Assembly (NCBI GenBank): GCA_020637675.1
Contig: JACKKD010000002.1
Location: 310,001 to 374,000, forward strand
Direction of reading: 5' to 3'
Source of the DNA: Paracoccaceae bacterium
Lineage (GTDB): Bacteria > Pseudomonadota > Alphaproteobacteria > Rhodobacterales > Rhodobacteraceae
Length of the DNA stretch: 64,000 bases
How positions within the stretch are numbered: position 1 is the first letter of the stretch; every line of letters begins with the position of its first letter. Positions 28,024 through 36,784 of the stretch are shown here, piece after piece. Under the pieces are notes generated by a model, which worked only from the letters and a program-made list of their open reading frames with translations, was not told the origin of the DNA and searched no databases. A program made the translations under genes and the position numbers.

Positions 28024-28239
28024 TCAGGCGCCGTAGGCGGCGTCAGTCGCGATCGACACGATCTCCGACCGGTGGATGCCGAGGTCGGCCAGATCGCGAT
28101 CGCTCAGCACGTTGAGTTGACGGACAGTCTCGCGGTAGACACCGTAGCGCCGCCACTTCTCGCCAAGCTCGCGCACCATGTCCACCATACGGTCCGCAAG
28201 ACCGCCGTTCGCGCCACGCACACCACTCACGTAAGCCAT
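28024..28239 (-). CDS. ccaF1: CcaF1-like small DUF1127 protein
   Basis: A 71-residue protein with a C-terminal DUF1127 domain: YGVYRETVRQLNVLSDRDLADLGIHRSEI. Such arginine-rich small proteins bind RNA. In Rhodobacter sphaeroides the 71-residue CcaF1 (RSP_6037) is co-transcribed with CcsR RNAs and affects their maturation. Length, domain and the array starting 14 bp after the stop all agree. The ATG at 28239 has GAAGGTGA upstream. Its leader contains a 7-bp hairpin (GGCACCG 28264-28270 with CGGTGCC 28276-28282). The promoter is probably under RpoH-type control by analogy; I could not define it in the 247-bp divergent region shared with apbC. Confidence 0.88.
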   Translation of the reverse strand: MAYVSGVRGANGGLADRMVDMVRELGEKWRRYGVYRETVRQLNVLSDRDLADLGIHRSEIVSIATDAAYGA

Positions 28240-28486
28240 TTTCGTCACCTTCGTCTCATCTGTGGCACCGCATCTCGGTGCCGTTGGGAAGAAGATGCGT
28301 CTTATGCTGCGGATGCACAATACCCGCAGAGATCAATGCTGCCATGCAGCGAATGCATGACCCCGCCGATGAAATTTCCGTTACGTAGCGGCAACTTGCC
28401 GCGACGGTCGCCACGATGATCGCGGGCTGTTGCTCTTTCCGGCAAAGCGTCCAATCCTTGGGCAGATCGAATGGAGGATGCCCCTG

Positions 28487-29554
28487 ATGAGCGTGACGCG
28501 CGACGCGGTGCTTGACTGCCTTTCCCGTATCTCTCTGCCGGACGGCGGCACGCTCCTGTCGCGCGACCTTGTGCGCGCGCTCGACGTGGAGGGGGGCATG
28601 GTGCGCTTCGTCATAGAGGCTGCCGATGCCGCCGAGGCGCGCGCTCTGGCCGGCCTGCGCGACGCCGCCGAGGCGGCCGTGCGGGCGATCCCCGGCGTGA
28701 CCGGAACCTCGATCGTGCTGACCGCGCACGGGCCGGCGGCGAAACCCGCGCCGAGCCTGAAGATCGGCGGGCACCCGACGCCGCAGGCCGGGCCGCAGCC
28801 CATCGCGGGGGTCCGGCGCATTCTCGCCGTGGGCTCGGGCAAGGGCGGCGTCGGCAAGTCGACCGTGGCGTCGAACCTCGCCGTCGCACTGGCGCGAGCG
28901 GGCCGCAAGGTCGGTCTGCTCGACGCCGACATCCATGGGCCCTCGCAGGCCCGGATGATGGGCGTCTCGCAGCGCCCCGCCTCGCCTGACGGCAAGACGA
29001 TCATCCCGCTCCGGGCCCATGGCGTCACGATGATGTCGATCGGCCTAATGCTGAAGGAGGGGGAGGCGGTGATCTGGCGCGGCCCGATGCTGATGGGCGC
29101 GCTCCAGCAACTCCTCGGCCAGGTGGAGTGGGGCGATCTCGACGTGCTGATCGTCGATCTGCCGCCGGGCACGGGCGACGTCCAACTCTCGCTCGCCCAG
29201 AAGGTGCCGGTGACGGGCGCGCTCATCGTCTCCACGCCGCAGGACGTCGCGCTGATCGACGCGCGCCGCGCGATCAACATGTTCGAGAAGCTGAAGGTCC
29301 CCGTCCTCGGGCTGATCGAGAACATGTCGAGCTATGTCTGCCCCAACTGCGGGCACGAGGCGCATATCTTCGGCCATGGCGGCGTTGCTGCCGAGGCGGC
29401 GACGATCGGTGTGCCGTTCCTCGGTGAACTGCCGCTCAGCCTCGACGTGCGGATCGCGGGCGACGCCGGAACGCCGGCCGCCACCGGGGAGGGGCCGGTG
29501 GCCGAGGCCTACGGCCGGCTTGCCCGGCGACTGATAGCCGACGGCATGGCCTGA
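28487..29554 (+). CDS. apbC: Mrp/ApbC-family iron-sulfur carrier ATPase
   Basis: A 355-residue P-loop NTPase of the Mrp/NBP35 family, which carries Fe-S clusters to apoproteins in the cytoplasm. An N-terminal MIP18-like domain (residues 1-80) precedes the deviant Walker A GKGGVGKST (118-126), DADIHGPSQ, and LIVDLPPGTGD. The cluster-binding C-P-N-C pair is at 285-288 (ENMSSYVCPNCGH). The ATG at 28487 is preceded by TGGAGG; ATG 28478 is too close to that site. It is transcribed towards the dcw leader and away from ccaF1. Confidence 0.93.
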   Translation: MSVTRDAVLDCLSRISLPDGGTLLSRDLVRALDVEGGMVRFVIEAADAAEARALAGLRDAAEAAVRAIPGVTGTSIVLTAHGPAAKPAPSLKIGGHPTPQAGPQPIAGVRRILAVGSGKGGVGKSTVASNLAVALARAGRKVGLLDADIHGPSQARMMGVSQRPASPDGKTIIPLRAHGVTMMSIGLMLKEGEAVIWRGPMLMGALQQLLGQVEWGDLDVLIVDLPPGTGDVQLSLAQKVPVTGALIVSTPQDVALIDARRAINMFEKLKVPVLGLIENMSSYVCPNCGHEAHIFGHGGVAAEAATIGVPFLGELPLSLDVRIAGDAGTPAATGEGPVAEAYGRLARRLIADGMA

Positions 29555-29902
29555 CGGTCGCTTTCCGGGATTTCATGGTACCGGGCATGACCTGCGGGTC
29601 CCCGCATGGGAATGCGTGGGACGCGGCGGCCAGATTCGCCTGAAAACCGAATCATGCGGGGTCACCGGGGCGCGACTGCGCCGGATTCCGGCCGATTCCG
29701 TCGAGATTTCCGATCGGATTCTTGCGTTGAAGTTATTTTTCCGGGAATTCATGGAACTGATGCGTGGTGCGGTATTGCATCAATATGTTGTTGTTGATGT
29801 CAAAAAATTATCAACAATTGGACAAAGCTGATCTCCAGCGATCCAATATCCTGTCGCAGGATGGGGTCTGACACCATCCGTTGTGTAGTTGGTGGCGCAG
29901 TT
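29555..29902. promoter_or_regulatory. AT-rich upstream region of the dcw cluster with a GANTC cluster
   Basis: No gene is supported in this 348-bp stretch. It holds five GANTC sites within 89 bp: 29633-29637, 29649-29653, 29684-29688, 29694-29698 and 29717-29721. GANTC is the target of the cell-cycle methyltransferase CcrM. From about 29720 it becomes very AT-rich, with an 8-bp inverted repeat TTGTTGAT (29791-29798) and ATCAACAA (29810-29817). The latter may be a regulator site or the end of the apbC transcript. Confidence 0.55.
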
Positions 29903-29938
29903 TCCTGTTGATTCCCACAAAATCCCATGGCATCCCTA
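29903..29938. promoter_or_regulatory. MraZ-box-like direct repeats upstream of mraZ
   Basis: TCCTGT (29903-29908), TCCCAC (29913-29918), TCCCAT (29923-29928) and TCCCTA (29933-29938) recur with an exact 10-bp period. On the other strand they read as GGGA-type repeats, like the TGGG/GTGGG direct repeats bound by MraZ at its own promoter in other bacteria. A -10-like CAAAAT (29918-29923) overlaps them, so binding would block transcription of the whole cluster. Confidence 0.65.
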
Positions 29939-29939
29939 A

Positions 29940-30146
29940 CTCACCGATGAGGACGGGCTTAAACGGGCATCAAGACCCAAAAGGCGAAAGTCAGGTTTCA
30001 TACAGGCACCCGCTTTCATCGAACCAAGAGATCCGGCGCGCACGCGAGCAGACATCCCCCCAGGTGGCAGCGCAGTCGGACACCCCAGTGATGGGACGAG
30101 GGCGGCGGATCGGGCAGTGGCAGCAGCCCGATCCGCCGTTGTCTTT
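29940..30146 (+). ncRNA. upsM: UpsM-like small RNA from the mraZ 5' leader
   Basis: The roughly 210 nt between the MraZ-type boxes and a strong terminator (30104-30146) correspond in place and length to UpsM of Rhodobacter sphaeroides. As I recall, UpsM is an abundant RNA of about 206 nt made by termination in the dcw leader and cut by RNase E. It contains the pyrimidine-rich stretch CATCCCCCCAGG near 30055, which could pair with ribosome-binding sites. The 5' end is estimated, not seen. Partial read-through would be needed to express mraZ and everything after it. Confidence 0.6.
30104..30146 (+). terminator. Leader terminator upstream of mraZ
   Basis: A perfect 12-bp stem GGCGGATCGGGC (30104-30115) with GCCCGATCCGCC (30126-30137) and a 10-base loop, followed by GTTGTCTTT. 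It stands 60 bp before the mraZ start codon, so it can only serve a transcript begun in the leader. This is the expected 3' end of an UpsM-like RNA. Confidence 0.75.
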
Positions 30147-30206
30147 CCGGGCCTGGTCTGACGGCGGTGACACCCGGGGGAGGGGACAGGCAAGGAGCGC
30201 GGGCCC

Positions 30207-30713
30207 TTGGCACGCAGGTTCAGAGGATCGGATACATTCAAGGTGGACGCGAAGGGTCGCGTCTCCATTCCGGCCCCGTTCCGCCGCGTGATCGAGGTAT
30301 CCGACCCCGACTGGACCGAAGGGCTCCGCCCCAACATCGTCATCGTCTACGGACCCGAGAGCCAGGACTGGCTCGAGGTCTTCTCGATGGCGGCCATCCA
30401 CGAGATGGACCAGCAGATCGCGCTGATGCAGCGCGGCTCGCCGGACCGCCTGCGGGTCGAGGAGATGATGTACGGCCAGTCGATCGAGGCGCAGATCGAC
30501 GACGACGGACGCCTGACCATCCCGCAGAAGCTGCGTGAGAAGATCGGGCTGAAGGGCGAGGCCTTCTTCATCTCGGCCGGTGACTATTTCCGCATCTGGA
30601 ACCCCGAGACCTACGCGGCGAAGGCTGCCCGCCGCAGCGCGCGGCTCGCCGACCAGTATCCCGAGGACTTCGACCCGCGAAGCCTCCTGCCGCCGCTCCC
30701 GCCGAAGGGCTGA
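30207..30713 (+). CDS. mraZ: Transcriptional regulator MraZ
   Basis: A 168-residue DNA-binding regulator with two SpoVT/AbrB-type (MraZ) folds, which forms a ring and represses the dcw cluster. The first repeat shows DAKGRVSIPAPFRRVI, the second DDDGRLTIPQKLREKIGL. Translation starts at a TTG (30207) with AAGGAG at 30192-30197; no in-frame ATG fits the family N-terminus. It is the first gene of the dcw cluster, after the UpsM-like leader, with probable binding sites at 29903-29938. The C-terminal tail (LPPLPPKG) is longer than in E. coli. Confidence 0.93.
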   Translation: MARRFRGSDTFKVDAKGRVSIPAPFRRVIEVSDPDWTEGLRPNIVIVYGPESQDWLEVFSMAAIHEMDQQIALMQRGSPDRLRVEEMMYGQSIEAQIDDDGRLTIPQKLREKIGLKGEAFFISAGDYFRIWNPETYAAKAARRSARLADQYPEDFDPRSLLPPLPPKG

Positions 30714-30716
30714 GCC

Positions 30717-31712
30717 ATGGCCGCTGCCGCCGCCCGCCGGACCGATCCCGCCCCCCACGTCCCCGTTCTTCTCGGCCCGCTTCTCGCGGCCGTCGCGCCG
30801 GTCGCCGGCCTCTGGGTCGATGGCACCTTCGGCGCCGGCGGCTATGCGCGCGGGCTTCTGGAGGCCGGCGCGGACCGGGTCATCGGCATCGACCGGGATC
30901 CTTCCGTCTTGCGCATGGCAGAGGGCTGGGCCGGCGGCTACGGCGACCGGCTGACGCTGGCACAGGGCACGTTTTCCGACCTCGAGCGCTTCGCCGGCGG
31001 GCCGGTCGATGGCGTCGTTCTCGACCTCGGCGTATCATCGATGCAGATCGACCAGGCCGAGCGGGGCTTTTCCTTCCAGAAGGACGGCCCCCTCGACATG
31101 CGCATGGGCGACGAAGGCCCGACGGCGGCCGACCTCGTGAACACCGGCGGCGAGGCCGAGATCGCCGACATCCTTTTCCACTACGGCGAGGAGCGCGCCG
31201 CGCGGCGGATCGCCCGCGCCATCGTCGCAGCGCGGCCCTTCACACGGACGCTGCAACTCGCCGCCGTCATCGAGCGCTGCCTGCCGCGCCAGAAACCGGG
31301 GCAGAGCCATCCCGCCACCCGCAGCTTCCAGGCGATCCGCATCGCAGTGAACGACGAATTCGGTCAGCTTGCCGAGGGCCTCGCCGCCGCCGAGCGGGCG
31401 CTGAAGCCCGGCGGCCGGCTCGCCGTTGTCACGTTTCACTCGCTCGAGGACCGCATCGTGAAACGGTTCTTCCAGCTTCGCTCGGGCGCCGAGGGGCAGG
31501 GCAGCCGCCATGCCCCCGAACGCGCGCAGGTGGTGCCCGCGTTCCGCATGCTCACGCGCCGCGCCGTCGCCCCGGACGAGGCCGAAATCGCCGCGAACCC
31601 CCGCGCCCGCTCCGCCAAGCTCCGCGTCGGGATGCGCACCGACGCGCCCGCCGGGGAGGCGCCCCGCGCCGCCCTCGGCCTTCCGAAACCCGCGCAGAAG
31701 GATCACCGGTGA
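30717..31712 (+). CDS. rsmH: 16S rRNA m4C1402 methyltransferase RsmH (MraW)
   Basis: A 331-residue SAM-dependent methyltransferase that modifies N4 of C1402 in 16S rRNA. The start [15 protein letters not shown] leads into the SAM-binding [17 protein letters not shown]. Later motifs are [37 protein letters not shown] and [16 protein letters not shown]. It begins 3 bp after mraZ and its stop overlaps the ftsL start. A proline/alanine-rich tail follows the domain. Confidence 0.95.
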   Translation: MAAAAARRTDPAPHVPVLLGPLLAAVAPVAGLWVDGTFGAGGYARGLLEAGADRVIGIDRDPSVLRMAEGWAGGYGDRLTLAQGTFSDLERFAGGPVDGVVLDLGVSSMQIDQAERGFSFQKDGPLDMRMGDEGPTAADLVNTGGEAEIADILFHYGEERAARRIARAIVAARPFTRTLQLAAVIERCLPRQKPGQSHPATRSFQAIRIAVNDEFGQLAEGLAAAERALKPGGRLAVVTFHSLEDRIVKRFFQLRSGAEGQGSRHAPERAQVVPAFRMLTRRAVAPDEAEIAANPRARSAKLRVGMRTDAPAGEAPRAALGLPKPAQKDHR

Positions 31713-32059
31713 TGCGCAGCCTCCTCCTCGTCCTTTCGGCCTTCGCGGTCATGGCTCTCGGGTTCTGGGCCTACCGGGAGAATTACCGGACGCAGGGCGA
31801 ACTGGCCGAGGTGCGCCGCCTTCAGGCCGAGATCGGCGAGTTGCGCGAGGCTCTCAGCGTGCTCAACGCCGAGTGGGCCTATCTGAACCGCCCCGACCGG
31901 CTGCGGGAGCTTGCCGAGCTGAATTTCGAACGCCTCGGCCTTCTCCCCTTCGAGCCGCGCCAGTTCGGCTCGGTCGCGGCCGTAAGCTATCCGGCGATCG
32001 CGCTGCCGCCGATCACCGAGCCCGTCGACACGATCGCGCTCAATGGAAACGCCCCATGA
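31712..32059 (+). CDS. ftsL: Cell division protein FtsL
   Basis: A 115-residue bitopic membrane protein of the divisome, which bridges FtsB/FtsQ to FtsW-FtsI. One N-terminal hydrophobic segment (LLLVLSAFAVMALGFWAY) precedes a periplasmic coiled coil with heptad-like AEVRRLQAEIGELREALSVL, then the PDRLRELAE block. The ATG at 31712 shares a base with the rsmH stop (TGATG); a GTG at 31709 in the same frame is an alternative. It overlaps ftsI by 4 bp. Identification rests on size, topology and gene order. Confidence 0.88.
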   Translation: MRSLLLVLSAFAVMALGFWAYRENYRTQGELAEVRRLQAEIGELREALSVLNAEWAYLNRPDRLRELAELNFERLGLLPFEPRQFGSVAAVSYPAIALPPITEPVDTIALNGNAP

Positions 32060-33840
32060 TCCGCACGCCGCTCCGCCCGCTCGCCCGCATCCTCTCGGCC
32101 CGCGCCAAGGGCGAGAACCCCGATGTGATCGAGCGCGAGAACATCCGCATCCGCCACGAAGCCATGCGCGACAGCGCGCGTGTTCGGGCGGAAGGGCGGC
32201 TTCTCGTCCTCGGTCTGGCCTTCATCGTCGGGTTCGGCGCGGTCGGTTTCCGGATGGGCGTCCTCGCCTCCACCGATCCGGCGGAGCCGGCAACGGCGGG
32301 CGCGGGAACGGCGATCATCGCGCAGCGGGCCGACATCACGGACCGCCAGGGGCGCATTCTCGCCACGAACCTCGTGACGCACTCGCTCTATGCCCAACCG
32401 CAGCAGATGGTGGACCCGGCGGGCAGTGCGCGGAAACTGGCGCAGATTTTCCCCGATCTCGACGCGGAACGCCTGGCCAGGGATTTCGCCGGCACCCGCA
32501 AGTTCCTGTGGCTGAAGAAGAAGATATCGCCCGAGCAGATGCAGCTTGTGCACGAGATCGGCGATCCCGGTCTCCTCTTCGGCCCGCGCGAGATGCGGCT
32601 CTATCCGAATGGCGCGATCGCGGCGCATGTCCTCGGCGGCGCGAGCTTCGGGCGCGAGGGCGTCTCCTCGGCCGAGGTCGTGGGCACAGCGGGCGTGGAA
32701 AAGACCTTCGACCGCTGGCTCCGCGACCCGGCGAACGGCGGCGCGCCCTTGCAACTCTCGCTCGACCTCACGATCCAGTCCACGGTCGAGGACGTGCTCG
32801 CCGGCGGCATGAAGCTGATGAACGCAAAGGGTGCCGCGGCCATCCTCATGGACGCGAGGACGGGCGAGATCGTCGCCCTGGCCTCGCTGCCGGATTTCGA
32901 CCCGAACACCCGGCCCGCGCCGGCGACGAAGGGCGACCCGTCCGACAATCCGCTGTTCAACCGGGCAGTCCAGGGGGTCTACGAACTCGGCTCGACCTTC
33001 AAGATATTCGCCGTCGGCCAGGCGCTCGACCTTGGTCTCGTCACCCCCGAGACGATGGTGGAGACGAAGGGACCGATGGTCTGGGGCAAGTTCCGCATCC
33101 GCGACTTCCACAACTACGGTCCGCAACTGTCCGTCACCGACGTGATCGTGAAATCCTCGAACATCGGTACCGCGCATGTCGCCCAGATGATCGGCGGCAC
33201 CCGCCAGCAGGAGTTCCTCGGCAAGCTCGGCCTCTTCGACCCGACGCCCGTCGAGCTTGTGGAGGCACCGGGCGCGAAGCCGCTGAAGCCTGCGAAATGG
33301 CCCGAGATCACCACTCTGACCGTGTCCTACGGCCACGGTGTCGCGGCGAGCCCGCTGCACCTCGCGGCGGCCTATGCGACGATGGTCAACGGTGGTACCC
33401 GCGTCGCGCCCACGCTCCTGAAACGGACCGAGGTCGAGCCCGGGCCCCGGGTGATCAGCGAAGCGACCTCGGCGATCATCCGCGACCTGCTGCGCCAGGT
33501 GGTCGTCCGCGGCACCGCGACCTTCGGAAATGTTCCCGGCTACGAGGTCGGCGGCAAGACCGGGACGGCCGACAAGCCGAAGCCCACGGGCGGGGGCTAC
33601 TACAAGGACAAGGTGGTGGCGACCTTCGCCGCAGCCTTCCCCATGTCTGACCCGAAATACGTCCTCGTGGTCTCGCTCGACGAACCGGTCGAAACCTCGG
33701 GCACCGAGCCGCGCCGCACCGCGGGCTGGACCGCCGTGCCGGTCGGCGCCGAGATCATCCGCCGTGCCGCGCCGCTTCTGGGGCTGAGGCCCGCGCTTGA
33801 ACCTGTCGCCGAGGCCGGGGTAATACGCGTCTCCAACTGA
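32056..33840 (+). CDS. ftsI: Septal peptidoglycan transpeptidase FtsI (PBP3)
   Basis: A 594-residue class-B penicillin-binding protein that crosslinks septal peptidoglycan. A cytoplasmic N-terminus and one membrane anchor (LLVLGLAFIVGFGAVGF) precede the dimerisation domain with RADITDRQGRILATNL. The transpeptidase domain has all three catalytic motifs: S313-T-F-K316, S367-S-N369 and K501-T-G503. The start ATG overlaps the ftsL stop by 4 bp (ATGA). Together with FtsW, encoded further down, it forms the septal synthase. Confidence 0.96.
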   Translation: MIRTPLRPLARILSARAKGENPDVIERENIRIRHEAMRDSARVRAEGRLLVLGLAFIVGFGAVGFRMGVLASTDPAEPATAGAGTAIIAQRADITDRQGRILATNLVTHSLYAQPQQMVDPAGSARKLAQIFPDLDAERLARDFAGTRKFLWLKKKISPEQMQLVHEIGDPGLLFGPREMRLYPNGAIAAHVLGGASFGREGVSSAEVVGTAGVEKTFDRWLRDPANGGAPLQLSLDLTIQSTVEDVLAGGMKLMNAKGAAAILMDARTGEIVALASLPDFDPNTRPAPATKGDPSDNPLFNRAVQGVYELGSTFKIFAVGQALDLGLVTPETMVETKGPMVWGKFRIRDFHNYGPQLSVTDVIVKSSNIGTAHVAQMIGGTRQQEFLGKLGLFDPTPVELVEAPGAKPLKPAKWPEITTLTVSYGHGVAASPLHLAAAYATMVNGGTRVAPTLLKRTEVEPGPRVISEATSAIIRDLLRQVVVRGTATFGNVPGYEVGGKTGTADKPKPTGGGYYKDKVVATFAAAFPMSDPKYVLVVSLDEPVETSGTEPRRTAGWTAVPVGAEIIRRAAPLLGLRPALEPVAEAGVIRVSN

Positions 33841-33860
33841 CGACGGAAGCGGGGCAGACC

Positions 33861-35342
33861 ATGGCAGAGACAGTGAGATCGCTCTCCGAACTGGGCCTGC
33901 GCGCCCAGGGCGGGCGGGAGGCGACCGTTACCGGTCTCTCGGTCGACAGCCGGCAGGTGAAACCCGGCCATCTCTTCGCCGCGCTGCCGGGCACCCGGAT
34001 GCACGGGGGCGAGTTCATCCAGTACGCGCTGCGGATGGAGGCCGCCGCGATCCTGACCGACCGCGAGGGCGCCGAGATAGCGAAGGCCGAACTCGCCGCC
34101 TCGACCGCCGCGCTGATCGTGGTGGAAGATCCGCGCCAGGTGCTTGCCTACACGGCGGCGCTCTGGTTCGGCCGCCAGCCGGAAACCGTGGTCGCCGTCA
34201 CCGGAACCTCCGGCAAGACGTCCGTGGCCACCTTCACCCGCCAGATCTGGCAGGCGCTCGACCACCGGGCGGCGAACCTCGGGACGATGGGCGTGCTCGG
34301 CGACTTCACCGCGCCGCTTGCGCACACCACGCCCGAACCGATCACGCTCCACCGCGTGCTTCGCGACATGGCCGAGGCCGGCGTCACCCATGCGGCGATG
34401 GAGGCCTCGTCCCACGGGCTCGACCAGGGCCGGCTCGACGGGGTGCGGCTGAAGGCTGCGGCCTTCACGAACTTCAGCCAGGATCACCTCGACTACCATG
34501 CGAGCTTCGACGAGTACTTCGCGGCGAAGGCGGGGCTTTTCTCGCGCGTCCTGCCCGAGGAAGGGACCGCCGTCATCAACATCGACGACCCGCGCGGGCG
34601 CGAGGTGCTGACGATCGCCCGCAGCCGGGGCCAGCGGATTATGACCGTCGGGCACGATCCGGCGGCCGATCTCAGGATCGCCGCGCAGCGCTTCGACGCC
34701 ACCGGGCAGGATCTGCGCTTCACCCAGGGCGGGCGTCCGCACCTCGTGCGCCTCGCCCTCATCGGCGGCTTCCAGGCCGAAAACGTCCTGGCGGCGGCCG
34801 GCCTTGCAATGGCCGCAGGCGATGCGCCCGAGGCGGTGATCGCGGCGCTGCCCGGCCTGACCACGGTGCGCGGACGGATGGAACTTGCGGCCAAGCGCGA
34901 CAACGGCGCGACCGTCTTCGTCGACTATTCCCACAAGCCCGGCGCGCTCGCCTCGGCGCTCCAGTCGCTTCGCCCGCATGTCCTGGGCCGCATCGTCGTC
35001 GTCTTCGGCGCGGGTGGCGACCGCGACCGGCTGAAGCGCCCCCTGATGGGCGAGGTGGCGGCGAAACACGCCGATGTCGTTTTCGTGACCGACGACAATC
35101 CCAGGTCCGAGGACCCGGCAGCGATCCGCGCCGAGGTGATGGCCGGCTGCCCCGAGGCGACCGAGGTCGGCGACCGGGCCGAGGCGATCCTGCGCGGCGT
35201 CGATGCGCTCGGGCCGGGCGACGCGCTTCTCATCGCCGGCAAGGGGCACGAAACCGGCCAGATCGTCGGCAACGACATCTATCCCTTCGACGACGCGGAA
35301 CAGGCCTCTGTCGCGGTCGCGGCGCTGGAGGGGCGGATATGA
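33861..35342 (+). CDS. murE: UDP-MurNAc-tripeptide (meso-DAP) ligase MurE
   Basis: A 493-residue cytoplasmic Mur ligase that adds meso-diaminopimelate to UDP-MurNAc-dipeptide using ATP. The N-terminal domain has GLSVDSRQVKPGHLFAALPG; the ATP loop is VTGTSGKTS. The specificity motif D412-N-P-R415 within TDDNPRSEDP marks selection of meso-DAP rather than lysine. It lies 20 bp after ftsI and overlaps murF by 4 bp. Confidence 0.96.
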   Translation: MAETVRSLSELGLRAQGGREATVTGLSVDSRQVKPGHLFAALPGTRMHGGEFIQYALRMEAAAILTDREGAEIAKAELAASTAALIVVEDPRQVLAYTAALWFGRQPETVVAVTGTSGKTSVATFTRQIWQALDHRAANLGTMGVLGDFTAPLAHTTPEPITLHRVLRDMAEAGVTHAAMEASSHGLDQGRLDGVRLKAAAFTNFSQDHLDYHASFDEYFAAKAGLFSRVLPEEGTAVINIDDPRGREVLTIARSRGQRIMTVGHDPAADLRIAAQRFDATGQDLRFTQGGRPHLVRLALIGGFQAENVLAAAGLAMAAGDAPEAVIAALPGLTTVRGRMELAAKRDNGATVFVDYSHKPGALASALQSLRPHVLGRIVVVFGAGGDRDRLKRPLMGEVAAKHADVVFVTDDNPRSEDPAAIRAEVMAGCPEATEVGDRAEAILRGVDALGPGDALLIAGKGHETGQIVGNDIYPFDDAEQASVAVAALEGRI

Positions 35343-36784
35343 GCGCGCTCTGGACCTCGGCGGACGCGGCGCGCGCCACCGGAGGACGGGTCACGCGACC
35401 CTTCGATGCGACCGGAGTGTCCATCGACACGCGGACACTTGCGCCGGGCGACGTCTTCGTCGCGCTGAAGGACGCGCGCGACGGCCACGATTTCGTCCGC
35501 GCCGCACTCGACAAGGGGGCTGCCGCCGCGCTGGTCGCGCGCATTCCGGAGGGCTGTTCCGAGGCCGATCCCTTGCTGGTCGTGCCCGATGTGCTCGCCG
35601 CGCTTTCGGCGCTCGGGGCGGCGGGCCGGGCGCGGACGACGGCAAAGGTGATCGCGGTGACCGGCTCGGTCGGCAAGACCTCCACCAAGGAGATGCTGCG
35701 CGCCGTTCTTGCGGGGCAGGGCCGGGTCCACGCGGCCGAGGCGAGCTTCAACAACCACTGGGGCGTGCCCGTGACGCTGGCGCGGATGCCCGTGGACGCC
35801 GATTTCGCCGTGGTCGAGATCGGCATGAACCACCCCGGCGAGATCGCGCCGCTCTCCCGTCTCGCCCGGCCCCATGTGGCGATGATCACCACCGTCGCGC
35901 CGGCACACCTCGAGGCGTTCGAGGACATCGAGGGCATCGCCCGCGAGAAGGCCGCGATCTTTCAGGGGCTGGAGCCGGGTGGCATCGCGGTGATTCCGTC
36001 CGGCCTTTCCGTGACGCCGATCCTCGCCGAGGCGGCGGCCCGCGCCGGCCGGACGCTGCGCTTCGGGGCCGAGGCCGGCGACGACTACCGGATCACCGAC
36101 GTCACGCTTGCCGAAGACACGACCATCGTGCGCGCCCTGCGCCACGGCGCCGCCATGCTCTTCAAGGTGCAGACCCCGGGGCGGCATTTCGCCATGAACG
36201 CCCTTGGCGTTCTCGCGGTGGCCGAGGCGGTCGGCGCCGACCCGGCGGTCGCGGCCATCGACATCGGCCGCTGGCGCCCGCCGCAGGGCCGGGGGCAGCG
36301 CGAACGCATCCACATGGACATCGTGGACGAGGCGCTGGCCTTCGACCTGATCGACGACGCCTTCAATGCCAACCCCGCGTCCATGAGCGCGGCACTCGAC
36401 GTGCTCGGCGCGGCGCAACCCCGCGACGGGATCGGCCGGATCAAGGGCGGGCGCCGCATTGCCGTGCTCGGCGACATGCTGGAGCTTGGCCCGACCGAGG
36501 CGGAGTTGCACCGCGCGATCGCCGACCACCCGGCGATGGACAGCATCCATCTCGTCCACTGCGTCGGCCCCCGGATGCACGCGCTTTGGGACCGGCTGCC
36601 GCGGGCGAAGCGGGGCGAGTGGCACGAAACGGCGGCCGACCTCGCGGCGCGGGCGCACCAGATCGCCGATGCCGGCGATGTTCTGCTCGTGAAGGGCTCC
36701 AAGGGATCGAAGGTCAGCCTGGTGGTTGACGCCCTGAGGAAACTCGGGCAACCGGGCGCGGCCGAAGCGCGGGGGAGTGAGTAA
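35339..36784 (+). CDS. murF: UDP-MurNAc-pentapeptide synthetase MurF
   Basis: A 481-residue Mur ligase that adds D-Ala-D-Ala to UDP-MurNAc-tripeptide. The N-terminal domain shows [21 protein letters not shown]; the ATP-binding loop is [14 protein letters not shown]. Later blocks [22 protein letters not shown] and [10 protein letters not shown] are typical of MurF. It overlaps murE by 4 bp, and its TAA shares one base with the mraY ATG (TAATG). Confidence 0.95.
   Translation: MSALWTSADAARATGGRVTRPFDATGVSIDTRTLAPGDVFVALKDARDGHDFVRAALDKGAAAALVARIPEGCSEADPLLVVPDVLAALSALGAAGRARTTAKVIAVTGSVGKTSTKEMLRAVLAGQGRVHAAEASFNNHWGVPVTLARMPVDADFAVVEIGMNHPGEIAPLSRLARPHVAMITTVAPAHLEAFEDIEGIAREKAAIFQGLEPGGIAVIPSGLSVTPILAEAAARAGRTLRFGAEAGDDYRITDVTLAEDTTIVRALRHGAAMLFKVQTPGRHFAMNALGVLAVAEAVGADPAVAAIDIGRWRPPQGRGQRERIHMDIVDEALAFDLIDDAFNANPASMSAALDVLGAAQPRDGIGRIKGGRRIAVLGDMLELGPTEAELHRAIADHPAMDSIHLVHCVGPRMHALWDRLPRAKRGEWHETAADLAARAHQIADAGDVLLVKGSKGSKVSLVVDALRKLGQPGAAEARGSE

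Noticed and set aside
27464..28115. Plus-strand and minus-strand reading frames of 60-190 codons rich in Arg, Glu and Gly (or Pro, Ser, Leu)
   Set aside because: They are translations of the repeated GGGAGGAGG units and stems. No ribosome-binding site or family similarity supports them, and the hairpin array explains the sequence.
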